This document shows positions 18,188 to 26,128 of a stretch of 64,000 nt of DNA, one piece after another. The notes under the pieces were generated by a model. The model was not told where the DNA came from. It made no database searches and saw only the letters and a program-made list of their open reading frames with translations. The stretch's first letter is position 1. Every line of letters begins with the position of its first letter. Source of the stretch: Micromonospora arida (GTDB lineage Bacteria > Actinomycetota > Actinomycetes > Mycobacteriales > Micromonosporaceae); the NCBI RefSeq assembly GCF_003857035.1, contig NZ_QGSY01000230.1, positions 62,001 to 126,000 on the forward strand, read 5' to 3'. A program made the position numbers and the translations under genes.

Positions 18188-19036
18188 ATGACCACATCTG
18201 CCCTGTCCTACGAGGTGTTCGTCTCAGACGGCCCGATGCGAGCCGGTGATCAGCGCATGCCGGACGGGTCGCGGCTTTACGGGAGCCCGGTCGCGTCCAC
18301 GTTGATCTTCGGGGCCGAGGAGGCCCTTCTCGTGGACCCACCCTTCACCCACGAGCAGATCGCGAAGGTGGGCGACTGGATCGCCCAGTCGGGTAAGCGG
18401 CTGACGTACATCTACGCCACCCACGGGCACGGCGACCACTGGTTCGGTGCGGCTGAGCTGGTCAAGCGCTTCCCCGGTGCCGTCACCTACGCGACGCCCG
18501 GCACCATCGAGGTCATGCACCAGCAGGCCACGGTTGGCCGGAGTGAGGTGTTCGACCGGGATTTCCCCGGCCTGATCCCGGAGTCGCCGGTCGACGCGGT
18601 GCCCGTGCCGGCCGACGGGTTCCTGCTGGAGGGCAATCTCATCCAACCCGTCGAAACCGGGCACACCGACACCGACCAGTCCACCGTGCTGCACGTTCCG
18701 TCGATCGGCCTGGTGGTCGCCGGTGACGTCGTCTACAACGGGGTTCACCAGTACATCTCGGAGAGCGCCAACGGGGGCCTGCGGCAATGGCTCGACGCCC
18801 TCGACCGCGTCGAGGCGCTCGCACCCCGCGCAGTCGTCGCCAGTCACAAGAACCGGGACCTCCCCGACGACCCGGCCAGCATCGACCAGACCCGGCAGTA
18901 CCTGCTGAACGTGGAGCGGCTGTTGGCCGAGAAGCAGACCGCCAGTGAGTTCTTCGACGAGATCGTGCGACTCTACCCAGACCGGGTCAATCCGGGACCG
19001 GCGTGGTACGGGGCGCTTGCCCTGCTCGGGAAGTGA
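18188..19036 (+). CDS. MBL-fold metallo-hydrolase
   Basis: A 282-residue metallo-beta-lactamase-fold enzyme with the dinuclear metal motif HGHGDH (residues 79-84), a later metal His in VETGHTDTDQ, the bridging Asp in VVAGDVVYNG and a C-terminal His in VASHKN. The set matches the glyoxalase II/RNase-Z-like superfamily of generic hydrolases; substrate unknown. An excellent ribosome site (GGAGGAGGAG) precedes the ATG. It is followed four bases later by a CGNR regulator, so the two are one operon, preceded by a palindromic promoter region. Confidence 0.92.
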   Translation: MTTSALSYEVFVSDGPMRAGDQRMPDGSRLYGSPVASTLIFGAEEALLVDPPFTHEQIAKVGDWIAQSGKRLTYIYATHGHGDHWFGAAELVKRFPGAVTYATPGTIEVMHQQATVGRSEVFDRDFPGLIPESPVDAVPVPADGFLLEGNLIQPVETGHTDTDQSTVLHVPSIGLVVAGDVVYNGVHQYISESANGGLRQWLDALDRVEALAPRAVVASHKNRDLPDDPASIDQTRQYLLNVERLLAEKQTASEFFDEIVRLYPDRVNPGPAWYGALALLGK

Positions 19037-19040
19037 GCTG

Positions 19041-19700
19041 ATGGTGCCTTCGATCCCCGACCACCCAGCAGATGTGGTGGTCGGGTCGTGGCCCGCCACC
19101 GCGAGGTACGACCTGGACGCCGCCCCAGGTGGTCTCGGGCTCGTTCAGGATCTGCTCAACACGATCTCGGCCGGCGCGCCACGGCAACCGGACCTCCTGG
19201 ACGATCTGGACAGCGCCACGGAGTGGGCGCGGCTGGCCGTGGCGCAGTGGTCGACGGCCACCGGGCGGCCGGCACCCGCCGTCCCGCTCGATCCGGCGGG
19301 GCTCGGGGAGCTGCGGACCTTCCGCGAGGAGTTGCTGGACGGGATCGACAGCGGGCTGCGTGGCACGCCGGACCTCGGGCAATCCGCCGAGGCGTCGGAT
19401 CGGGTTCCGGCCGGATTCCGTTCCACCGGTGCCACGCTCCGGCTCGATCGAGACGGGTTCGTCCACCTCGACCCGGCGGGGGTTGGGGCCGATCTGCTGA
19501 TCTCACTCATCCTCGGCGCGCTGTTCGAGGCGCAGCTCGCCGACGTCGGGCGGCGGATCAAGACCTGCCGAAACCCCCGCTGCCGGGTGGCGTTCTACGA
19601 CCGCTCACGCAACAACAGCGGAGTCTGGCACTCCGTACGCGTCTGCGGGCACCCGACCAACCTGCGCGCCCACCGCGCGCGCCAACGGCAGGTGGACTGA
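19041..19700 (+). CDS. CGNR zinc-finger (ABATE-domain) regulator, variant motif
   Basis: 219 residues. The N-terminal ABATE-like domain runs to about 165 (LVQDLLNTISAG near the start, DLLISLILGALFE near its end). The C-terminal zinc finger has Cys176, Cys181 and Cys202 (CRNPRCRVAFYDRSR then VRVCGHPTNLRAHRARQ). The usual CGNR tetrapeptide after the third cysteine reads CGHP here, and His203 could take the place of a ligand. CGNR proteins are predicted DNA-binding regulators. The ATG at 19041 is four bases after the MBL stop codon. The frame runs further upstream into the MBL gene, so an overlapping start cannot be fully excluded. Convergent with the zf-HC2 gene, nine bases between stops. Confidence 0.83.
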   Translation: MVPSIPDHPADVVVGSWPATARYDLDAAPGGLGLVQDLLNTISAGAPRQPDLLDDLDSATEWARLAVAQWSTATGRPAPAVPLDPAGLGELRTFREELLDGIDSGLRGTPDLGQSAEASDRVPAGFRSTGATLRLDRDGFVHLDPAGVGADLLISLILGALFEAQLADVGRRIKTCRNPRCRVAFYDRSRNNSGVWHSVRVCGHPTNLRAHRARQRQVD

Positions 19701-19709
19701 CTCAGCCGA

Positions 19710-20588
19710 TCAGGCGGCCCGGCGTTCGTCGGCCTCGCCGGTGCGGGTGGCCCGGCCGGCATGCGCCGCCGGGGCGGCGTACCGGTCTGCCGCCTGCGCT
19801 GGATAGGACTCGGGGCGTACCACCCGCAGCGGCCGGTCCACCTCGTCGGCCCCGAACCGCCAGCGCGACGGTGTCGGCTGCCGCTGTGGTGCCGGGCCAC
19901 CGGGGCGCAGCCCGGGCCGGGACAGCAGCACGGTGATCAGGTAGCCGACCACCAGGAAGCCGTGGCTGATCAGCCGTTCCCCGCCTACCGAACCGGTGGC
20001 CAGGTCGTTGACCGACAGCAGCAGCAACGTGCCGACGAACGCGCTGAGCATCGGCAGCAGCCCGGCGGGCGGGCTGCGGCGCAGCGCCACGAAGAGGAAG
20101 CCCGCGCCCACGGCCACGTTCCACGCCGCCGACTCGTGCCACAGGTGCTGGCCGGTGGGGTGCAGGTGGTCGGCGGTCGCGCCCCGGCCCACCTGGGCCA
20201 GGCCGAGCACCAGTTGCACCGCGCCGAGCAACCCGAGCGCCGACCGCAGGCCGGCGACCAGCGGGCCCCGTCCGAACGCCGCGCGCAACCCGGCGGCGAG
20301 CTGGCCCCGTCCGGGCACCTTCCGCAGGCCGGCGACCAGCGGGCCACGCCGCCACCGTGACTGGCGGGCCGGGGCCGCGCTGGCGGCGGCAAGGATGGCC
20401 GCCGTCCGGTCGGGCACCTCAACCACCAATCGGGTACGAACCCGACGGGTCACCGCCGCCGCCGCCGTGAACCAGGCCCGGCACTCGGCACACCCGTCCA
20501 GGTGCCCCTGCACCGCCGTCAGTTCGGCGGCGGTCTCCTCCCCGTCCAGCTGCGCGGACAGGACCTCCCGCCACTGCTCACACCCCAT
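19710..20588 (-). CDS. zf-HC2 (anti-sigma-like) membrane protein
   Basis: 292 residues. The N-terminus MGCEQWREVLSAQLDGE and HLDGCAECRAW make a zinc-binding anti-sigma (ZAS) motif, H-x3-C-x2-C with an upstream Cys3. Then comes an Arg/Gly linker with three tandem copies of a 14-residue unit (RGPLVAGLRKVPG, RGQLAAGLRAAFG, RGPLVAGLRSALG; about 88-130), four predicted membrane helices (about 128-250), and a Pro/Arg-rich cytoplasmic tail. ZAS proteins normally pair with an adjacent ECF sigma gene; none is within 10 kb on this strand in coupled position, so the partner may be elsewhere or lost. It is divergent from the TRM11-like gene by 72 bases. Confidence 0.82.
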   Translation of the reverse strand: MGCEQWREVLSAQLDGEETAAELTAVQGHLDGCAECRAWFTAAAAVTRRVRTRLVVEVPDRTAAILAAASAAPARQSRWRRGPLVAGLRKVPGRGQLAAGLRAAFGRGPLVAGLRSALGLLGAVQLVLGLAQVGRGATADHLHPTGQHLWHESAAWNVAVGAGFLFVALRRSPPAGLLPMLSAFVGTLLLLSVNDLATGSVGGERLISHGFLVVGYLITVLLSRPGLRPGGPAPQRQPTPSRWRFGADEVDRPLRVVRPESYPAQAADRYAAPAAHAGRATRTGEADERRAA

Positions 20589-20660
20589 GTATCGGTAGTC
20601 GCTCCGGCAGCCGCTCCGGTTCCCGGAGACCGTCACCGGTTGTGGAATACTCGCCGGATC

Positions 20661-21701
20661 ATGACGCGTTACGGCCTGCTGATCCTGCCCGCCACCAACC
20701 GGGTGTACGCCCGCGCCGCCGTCGACCTCACCCGAGCCGAGCTGGAGATCTTCGGCCGCTCGGCGCTGGACGGTCGGATCGGCGAGCTGGACACCGAGGT
20801 TGTCGGAGGGGCGTCCTACATCACGTTCACCGGCGACGGGCTGACCGAGCGTGACCTGGCCGTCCTGGGCAACCTCTCCGCCGGGTACGCGTTGTTCGAG
20901 ATCGTCGGCGAGCTGTTGCGGCCGATCGAGTGGAGCCGTCTGGACCGCTACGACGACGATCTGCTCACCATCCAGAAGTACCCGGGCAAGACCAACGAGC
21001 AGTTCACCAAGCTGTTGCTCAACGTCACCCTGCTCGCCTCGGACTGGGCCGCCGAGATGACCAGCCGCCGGTTCCGGGTGCTCGACCCGCTCTGCGGTCG
21101 GGGCACCACCCTCAACCAGGCGCTGATGTACGGCTTCGACGCCGCCGGGATCGAGCGCGACCAGAAGGACGTCGAGGCGTACCGGGCGTTCATCACCACC
21201 TGGCTGAAGCAGAAGCGGGTCAAGCACCGGGTGCTGGAGTCGGGGCCGGTGCGGCGGGAGCGCAAGGTGGTCGGCCGGCGGGTGCGGATCGAGTTGGCGC
21301 CGACCCGCGAGGAGCACAAGGCCGGCCAGACGCAGTTGCTGGACGTGGTCAATGCCGACACGGCCCGCTCGGCGGAGTTCTTCCGCCCGGAGACCGTGGA
21401 CCTGGTCGTCGCCGACGCGCCGTACGGCGTGCAGCACGGCAGTCGTACCGCTGGGCAGGGGTTGACCCGCGACCCGCTGGCGTTGCTCGCGGACGCCGCG
21501 CCGGTCTGGGCCCGGTTGTTGCGCCCCGGCGGTGCGCTCGGGATCTCCTGGAACACCCACGTCGCCAGTCGGGACGACGCGGCGGCGGCGTTGGCCGACG
21601 CCGGCCTGACCGTGGTCGACGCCGAGCCCTACCGCGCGCTGCGGCACCGGGTGGACCAGTCGATCATGCGAGACGTGCTGGTGGCCCGCCGCCCGGCCTG
21701 A
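20661..21701 (+). CDS. TRM11-like SAM-dependent methyltransferase
   Basis: 346 residues. The C-terminal Rossmann methyltransferase shows VLDPLCGRGTTLNQAL (SAM-binding, 140-155) and the N4/N2-type catalytic motif DAPYG at 252-256, in place of the usual (D/N)PPY. The roughly 120-residue N-terminus (MTRYGLLILPATNRVYARAA) is in the position of a THUMP-like RNA-binding module but is not clearly one. Family members modify guanine in tRNA; the RNA target here is inferred. ATG at 20661 opens family-like sequence 72 bases from the divergent zf-HC2 gene. Confidence 0.87.
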   Translation: MTRYGLLILPATNRVYARAAVDLTRAELEIFGRSALDGRIGELDTEVVGGASYITFTGDGLTERDLAVLGNLSAGYALFEIVGELLRPIEWSRLDRYDDDLLTIQKYPGKTNEQFTKLLLNVTLLASDWAAEMTSRRFRVLDPLCGRGTTLNQALMYGFDAAGIERDQKDVEAYRAFITTWLKQKRVKHRVLESGPVRRERKVVGRRVRIELAPTREEHKAGQTQLLDVVNADTARSAEFFRPETVDLVVADAPYGVQHGSRTAGQGLTRDPLALLADAAPVWARLLRPGGALGISWNTHVASRDDAAAALADAGLTVVDAEPYRALRHRVDQSIMRDVLVARRPA

Positions 21702-22087
21702 CTCCGGCCTCGCCCGCTCTGCCCGACCTGACCCGACCTGACCCCGGGCGTCGCGCCTCCTCCGCCGTGCCGCGCCCCGTCCGGATCGCCCACGGTCTCG
21801 TGCGTCCTTTGCTCTGCACCCGCGGAGGCGACGCTCACGGTCCGTAGCTGGCGCCTCCGCGGGTGCAGAGCAAAGGGCGGAAAACCGGTCGTTGACCCCC
21901 CCGGACCGCCGGGGCGTTGTGCCGCATTTCACCTGTTCAGCGGGTAGGTGTGAAAACCACGTCAAGAAAAGGGGCGACCCCGTCATGGTCGCGTTATGAC
22001 CCCTGCCGTTCGGCGGGTGGTGGGGCTTTGATTGCCCGGCGCGATCGGAAGGCGGTCGCGACGAACCTTTCCGGCTGAGGAGTCAGC
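21702..22087. other. Intergenic region upstream of kdp, with promoter signals
   Basis: 386 bases without a larger gene. It contains a C/T-rich stretch with repeated GACCTGACCC-like units (21717-21745), the 25-bp inverted repeat at 21806-21876, and a kdp leader of about 210 bases. In the leader, GTCAT (21982-21986) and ATGAC (21996-22000) form a spaced inverted pair within a run of G4/C4 tracts, a candidate KdpE or other activator site. No recognisable c-di-AMP riboswitch core was seen. Confidence 0.55.
21806..21876. repeat. Perfect 25-bp inverted repeat
   Basis: The arms 21806-21830 (beginning CCTTTGCTCTGCACCCGCGG) and 21852-21876 are exactly complementary, with a 21-base loop. The stem is far longer than needed for a terminator. 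It lies 105 bases after the TRM11-like gene and 211 bases before the kdp operon. It could terminate the former, but the length and perfect match suggest a dispersed palindromic element. Confidence 0.85.
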
Positions 22088-22171
22088 GTGTCTGACGTGG
22101 TGTTCGTGGTCCTGACGGTGGTGCTGTTCGCAGTGCTCGCCCTGGTGGTCCGGGCGGTGGAGAAGCTGTGA
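22088..22171 (+). CDS. 27-residue membrane micropeptide upstream of kdpF
   Basis: GTG-started reading frame VSDVVFVVLTVVLFAVLAL followed by VVRAVEKL: one hydrophobic helix with a positively charged C-terminus. GAGGAG lies five bases upstream of the GTG and its stop overlaps the kdpF start (GTGA), so it is translationally coupled to kdpF; these are strong signs of a real gene. It is not KdpF, which follows and has its own typical sequence. Similar tiny helices precede kdpF in other actinomycetes as far as I recall; the function is unknown but an accessory subunit or regulator of the Kdp complex is likely. Confidence 0.78.
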   Translation: MSDVVFVVLTVVLFAVLALVVRAVEKL

Positions 22172-22257
22172 ACGCTGTCAACGCCGTCGGTCTGGTGCTC
22201 GCGGTCGTCCTGGGCGCGTTCCTGGTGTTCGCCCTGCTGTTCCCGGAGCGCTTCTGA
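22168..22257 (+). CDS. kdpF: KdpF, small subunit of the K+-transporting ATPase
   Basis: 29 residues, VNAVNAVGLVLAVVLGAFLV then FALLFPERF; the single helix ending in (L/F)xPERF is the KdpF hallmark. KdpF sits against KdpA in the membrane and stabilises the KdpFABC complex. The GTG at 22168 overlaps the micropeptide stop codon and the TGA overlaps the kdpA ATG, so the three genes are tightly coupled. Confidence 0.93.
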   Translation: MNAVNAVGLVLAVVLGAFLVFALLFPERF

Positions 22258-23912
22258 TGACCATGACAACAGCGGGCGTCATCTTCGTGTTGACGCTGGT
22301 GGCGGCCCTGGTCGCCGTCTACAAGCCGTTCGGCGACTACATGTTCCGGGCGGTCTCCGGCACCAAGCAGTCCCGGGTCGAGCGGGGCATCTTCCGACTG
22401 GTCGGGGTCAACCCGGCCGCCGAGCAGACCTGGGGCGTGTACGCCCGCAGCGTGCTGGCGTTCTCCGCGGTCTCGATCCTGTTCCTGTACCTGTTCCAGC
22501 GGGTGCAGAACCACCTGTGGTTGTCGCTGGGGTTCGACCCGGTGGTGCCGCACGGCGCGTGGAACACGGCCGTGTCGTTCGTGACGAACACGAACTGGCA
22601 GTCGTACTCGGGTGAGTCGACGATGGGCCACCTGGTGCAGATGGCCGGCCTGGCCGTGCAGAACTTCGTCTCGGCGGCGGTCGGCATCGCGGTGGCTGTC
22701 GCGCTGGTGCGCGGCTTCGCCCGCAGCCGCACCGGGCAGCTCGGCAACTTCTGGGTCGACCTGACCCGGATCGTGCTGCGCATCCTGCTGCCGATCGCGG
22801 TGCTCGGCGCCATCGCGCTGATGATCGGCGGGGCGGTGCAGAACCTCTCCGGTGGCACCGACGTGACCACGTTGACCGGCGGCACCCAGACCATCACCGG
22901 CGGTCCGGTCGCCAGCCAGGAAGTGATCAAGGAGCTGGGCACCAACGGTGGCGGCTTCTACAACGTCAACAGCGCCCACCCGTTCGAGAACCCGACCGCG
23001 TGGACGAACTGGCTGGAGATCTTCCTGATCCTGCTGATCCCGTTCAGCCTGCCCCGGGTGTTCGGCCGGATGGTCGGGCAGAACCGGCAGGGCTACGCCA
23101 TCGCCGCGGTGATGGGCATCCTCGCGTTCCTCAGCGTCGCCATCACCAACATCTTCGAGCTGGCCGGCCACGGCACTGTGCCGCAGGCGGTCGGCGCAGC
23201 GATGGAGGGCAAGGAGGTGCGGTTCGACGTGTCGAACTCGGCCACCTTCGCCGCCGCCACCACGCTCACCTCGACCGGTGCCGTGAACTCGTTCCACGAT
23301 TCGTTCACCTCGCTCGGCGGCATGATGCCGATGGTCAACATGATGCTCGGCGAGGTCGCGCCGGGCGGCACCGGTTCCGGTCTCTACGGCCTGCTCATCC
23401 TCGCGGTGATCACGGTCTTCGTGGCCGGGCTGATGGTCGGCCGCACCCCTGAGTACCTGGGTAAGAAGATCGGGTCGCGCGAGATCAAGTTCGCCTCGCT
23501 CTACTTCCTGATCACGCCGATCCTGGTGCTCGTCGGCACGGCGACGGCGTTCGCCACCGGCAACAACTCCACGGCGCTCAACGTCGGCCCGCACGGCCTC
23601 TCCGAGGTGCTGTACGCGTTCACCTCGGCCAGCAACAACAACGGCTCGGCCTTCGGTGGCATCACCGTCAACACGACGTGGTGGGACACCGCGCTGGGGT
23701 TGTGCATGCTGCTGGGCAGGTTCCTGCCGCTGATCTTCGTGCTCGCGTTGGCCGGCTCGCTGGCCCGCCAGGCACCCACCCCCGCGTCCGAGGGCACCCT
23801 GCCGACCCACCGACCGCTGTTCATCGGCATGGTCGTCGGCGTCACGGTGGTCCTCGTCGCGCTGACCTTCCTGCCCGCGCTCGCGCTCGGTCCGCTGGCA
23901 GAGGGGCTCTGA
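22257..23912 (+). CDS. kdpA: KdpA, potassium-translocating subunit
   Basis: A 551-residue membrane protein with the four-fold pore-loop architecture of the SKT superfamily. Selectivity-filter loops are visible as NTNWQSYSGESTMGHLVQM, TNGGGFYNVNSAHPFENP, and ASNNNGSAFGG. It selects K+ at high affinity and passes it through the intramembrane tunnel to KdpB. ATGA overlap with kdpF fixes the start. Length and order (F-A-B-C) are standard. Confidence 0.97.
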   Translation: MTMTTAGVIFVLTLVAALVAVYKPFGDYMFRAVSGTKQSRVERGIFRLVGVNPAAEQTWGVYARSVLAFSAVSILFLYLFQRVQNHLWLSLGFDPVVPHGAWNTAVSFVTNTNWQSYSGESTMGHLVQMAGLAVQNFVSAAVGIAVAVALVRGFARSRTGQLGNFWVDLTRIVLRILLPIAVLGAIALMIGGAVQNLSGGTDVTTLTGGTQTITGGPVASQEVIKELGTNGGGFYNVNSAHPFENPTAWTNWLEIFLILLIPFSLPRVFGRMVGQNRQGYAIAAVMGILAFLSVAITNIFELAGHGTVPQAVGAAMEGKEVRFDVSNSATFAAATTLTSTGAVNSFHDSFTSLGGMMPMVNMMLGEVAPGGTGSGLYGLLILAVITVFVAGLMVGRTPEYLGKKIGSREIKFASLYFLITPILVLVGTATAFATGNNSTALNVGPHGLSEVLYAFTSASNNNGSAFGGITVNTTWWDTALGLCMLLGRFLPLIFVLALAGSLARQAPTPASEGTLPTHRPLFIGMVVGVTVVLVALTFLPALALGPLAEGL

Positions 23913-23932
23913 CCATCATGAGGAACGAGGAC

Positions 23933-26128
23933 ATGTCCGTCACGTCCGCCCCAACAGAGCAACTCCCCGGTACGCCCGCCACCCAGGGCAACCGGATCGG
24001 CGGGGGCCTGCTCGACCCCAAGCAGTTGATCCGGTCCCTGCCGGACGCGGTACGCAAGCTCAACCCCAGCACGCTGTGGCGCAACCCGGTGATGCTGATC
24101 GTGGAGGTGGGTGCGGCCTTCACCACCGTCCTGGCGGTGATCGACCCGTCGGTGTTCGCCTGGGCGATCACCATCTGGCTCTGGCTGACAGTGGTCTTCG
24201 CCAACCTGGCCGAGGCGGTCGCCGAGGGTCGGGGCAAGGCCCAGGCCGCGACCCTGCGGCAGGCGAAGAAGGACACCATCGCCACGCGGCTGATCGACTG
24301 GAAGCCGGGCGCGCGGGCCAACACCTACCGGGACGAGGCGGTGCCGGCGCCGGACCTGCGTCAGGGCGACGTCGTGCTCGTCGAGGCGGGCGGCATCATC
24401 CCCGGCGACGGCGACATCGTCGAGGGCATCGCCAGCGTCGACGAGTCGGCCATCACCGGCGAGTCGGCGCCGGTGATCCGGGAGTCCGGCGGCGACCGCA
24501 GCGCGGTCACCGGCGGCACCAAGGTGCTCTCCGACCAGATCATCGTGAAGATCACCCAGAAGCCGGGGGAGAGCTTCATCGACCGGATGATCGCCCTCGT
24601 CGAGGGGGCCAACCGGCAGAAGACGCCGAACGAGATCGCGCTGAACATCCTGCTCGCCGCGCTCACCGTCATCTTCCTGCTGGCCGTGGTCACCCTCCAG
24701 CCGCTGGCCATCTTCTCCAAGGCGTACCAGGCGGCTGCGCCGAACAGCGGGGCGATCACCGACTCCGGTGTCACCGGCGTGGTGCTGATCTCGCTGCTGG
24801 TCTGCCTGATCCCCACCACCATCGGCGCGCTGCTCTCCGCCATCGGCATCGCCGGCATGGACCGCCTCGTCCAGCGCAACGTCCTGGCCATGAGCGGCCG
24901 GGCCGTCGAGGCGGCCGGCGACGTCAACACCCTGCTGCTGGACAAGACCGGCACCATCACACTGGGCAACCGGCAGGCCGCCGAGTTCGTACCGGTCGAG
25001 GGGGTCGACCCCGCGGCGCTGGCCGACGCCGCGCAGCTGTCCAGCCTGGCCGACGAGACCCCGGAGGGGCGCTCGGTGGTCGTCCTGGCCAAGAACGAGT
25101 TCGGGCTGCGCGAGCGCGAGCCCGGCGTGATGCCGCACGCCACCTTCGTACCGTTCACCGCGCAGACCCGGATGAGCGGCGTCGACCTCACCCCCGACGC
25201 CAGCGTGGACGCCGGTGCGGTGGGCACGGCCCGCCGGGTCCGCAAGGGCGCCGCCGCCGCGGTGATGAAGTGGGTACGGGAGAACGGCGGCCACCCGACC
25301 GAGCAGGTCGGCGAGATCGTGGACGCGATCAGCGGCACCGGCGGCACCCCGCTGGTCGTCGCCGAGCACGTCGACGGTGCGCCCGCCCGAGCGTTGGGCG
25401 TCATCCACCTGAAGGATGTGGTCAAGTCCGGCATGCGGGAGCGGTTCGACGAGATGCGCCGGATGGGCATCCGAACCGTGATGATCACCGGCGACAACCC
25501 GCGTACCGCGAAGGCGATCGCCGACGAGGCCGGGGTGGACGACTTCCTGGCCGAGGCGACACCGGAGGACAAGCTCGCGCTGATCAAGCGGGAGCAGGAG
25601 GGTGGCCGGCTGGTCGCGATGACCGGTGACGGCACCAACGACGCGCCGGCGCTCGCACAGGCCGACGTCGGGGTGGCGATGAACACCGGCACGTCGGCCG
25701 CCAAGGAGGCCGGCAACATGGTCGACCTCGACTCCGACCCGACCAAGCTGATCGAGATCGTGGAGATCGGCAAGCAGTTGCTGATCACCAGGGGTGCGCT
25801 GACGACGTTCAGCATCTCCAACGACATCGCGAAGTACTTCGCGATCATCCCGGCCATGTTCGCCGGCCTCTACCCGAGCCTGGACGCACTGAACATCATG
25901 CGGCTGGCCAGCCCGGAGTCGGCGATCCTGTCCGCGGTCATCTTCAACGCCCTGGTGATCATCGCGCTGATCCCGCTCGCCCTGCGGGGCGTGCGGTACC
26001 GGCCGGCCGCCGCGTCGAAGCTGCTCAGCCGCAACCTGCTGGTCTACGGGCTGGGCGGCATCATCGTGCCGTTCATCGGGATCAAGCTCATCGACCTGCT
26101 CATCCAGTTCATCCCGGGGATTTCGTGA
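23933..26128 (+). CDS. kdpB: KdpB, ATPase subunit of the K+ pump
   Basis: A P1A-type ATPase of 731 residues from the chosen ATG. It shows the actuator TGES in SAITGESAPVIRESGGD (whose serine is the inhibitory phosphorylation position in E. coli KdpB), phospho-acceptor Asp337 in DKTGTITLGNRQA, the nucleotide-site FVPFTAQTRMSG, and GDGTNDAPALAQADVG. It couples ATP hydrolysis to K+ uptake. Two starts are possible: ATG at 23933 with AGGA eight bases before it, or ATG at 23918, five codons upstream; I favour 23933 on ribosome-site grounds. TGATG overlap with kdpC. Confidence 0.96.
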   Translation: MSVTSAPTEQLPGTPATQGNRIGGGLLDPKQLIRSLPDAVRKLNPSTLWRNPVMLIVEVGAAFTTVLAVIDPSVFAWAITIWLWLTVVFANLAEAVAEGRGKAQAATLRQAKKDTIATRLIDWKPGARANTYRDEAVPAPDLRQGDVVLVEAGGIIPGDGDIVEGIASVDESAITGESAPVIRESGGDRSAVTGGTKVLSDQIIVKITQKPGESFIDRMIALVEGANRQKTPNEIALNILLAALTVIFLLAVVTLQPLAIFSKAYQAAAPNSGAITDSGVTGVVLISLLVCLIPTTIGALLSAIGIAGMDRLVQRNVLAMSGRAVEAAGDVNTLLLDKTGTITLGNRQAAEFVPVEGVDPAALADAAQLSSLADETPEGRSVVVLAKNEFGLREREPGVMPHATFVPFTAQTRMSGVDLTPDASVDAGAVGTARRVRKGAAAAVMKWVRENGGHPTEQVGEIVDAISGTGGTPLVVAEHVDGAPARALGVIHLKDVVKSGMRERFDEMRRMGIRTVMITGDNPRTAKAIADEAGVDDFLAEATPEDKLALIKREQEGGRLVAMTGDGTNDAPALAQADVGVAMNTGTSAAKEAGNMVDLDSDPTKLIEIVEIGKQLLITRGALTTFSISNDIAKYFAIIPAMFAGLYPSLDALNIMRLASPESAILSAVIFNALVIIALIPLALRGVRYRPAAASKLLSRNLLVYGLGGIIVPFIGIKLIDLLIQFIPGIS

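Noticed and set aside
21880..22087. c-di-AMP (ydaO) or other riboswitch upstream of kdp
   Set aside because: The leader is long enough, but I could not find the conserved core; only a spaced GTCAT/ATGAC pair and G/C tracts are visible. A covariance-model search would settle it.
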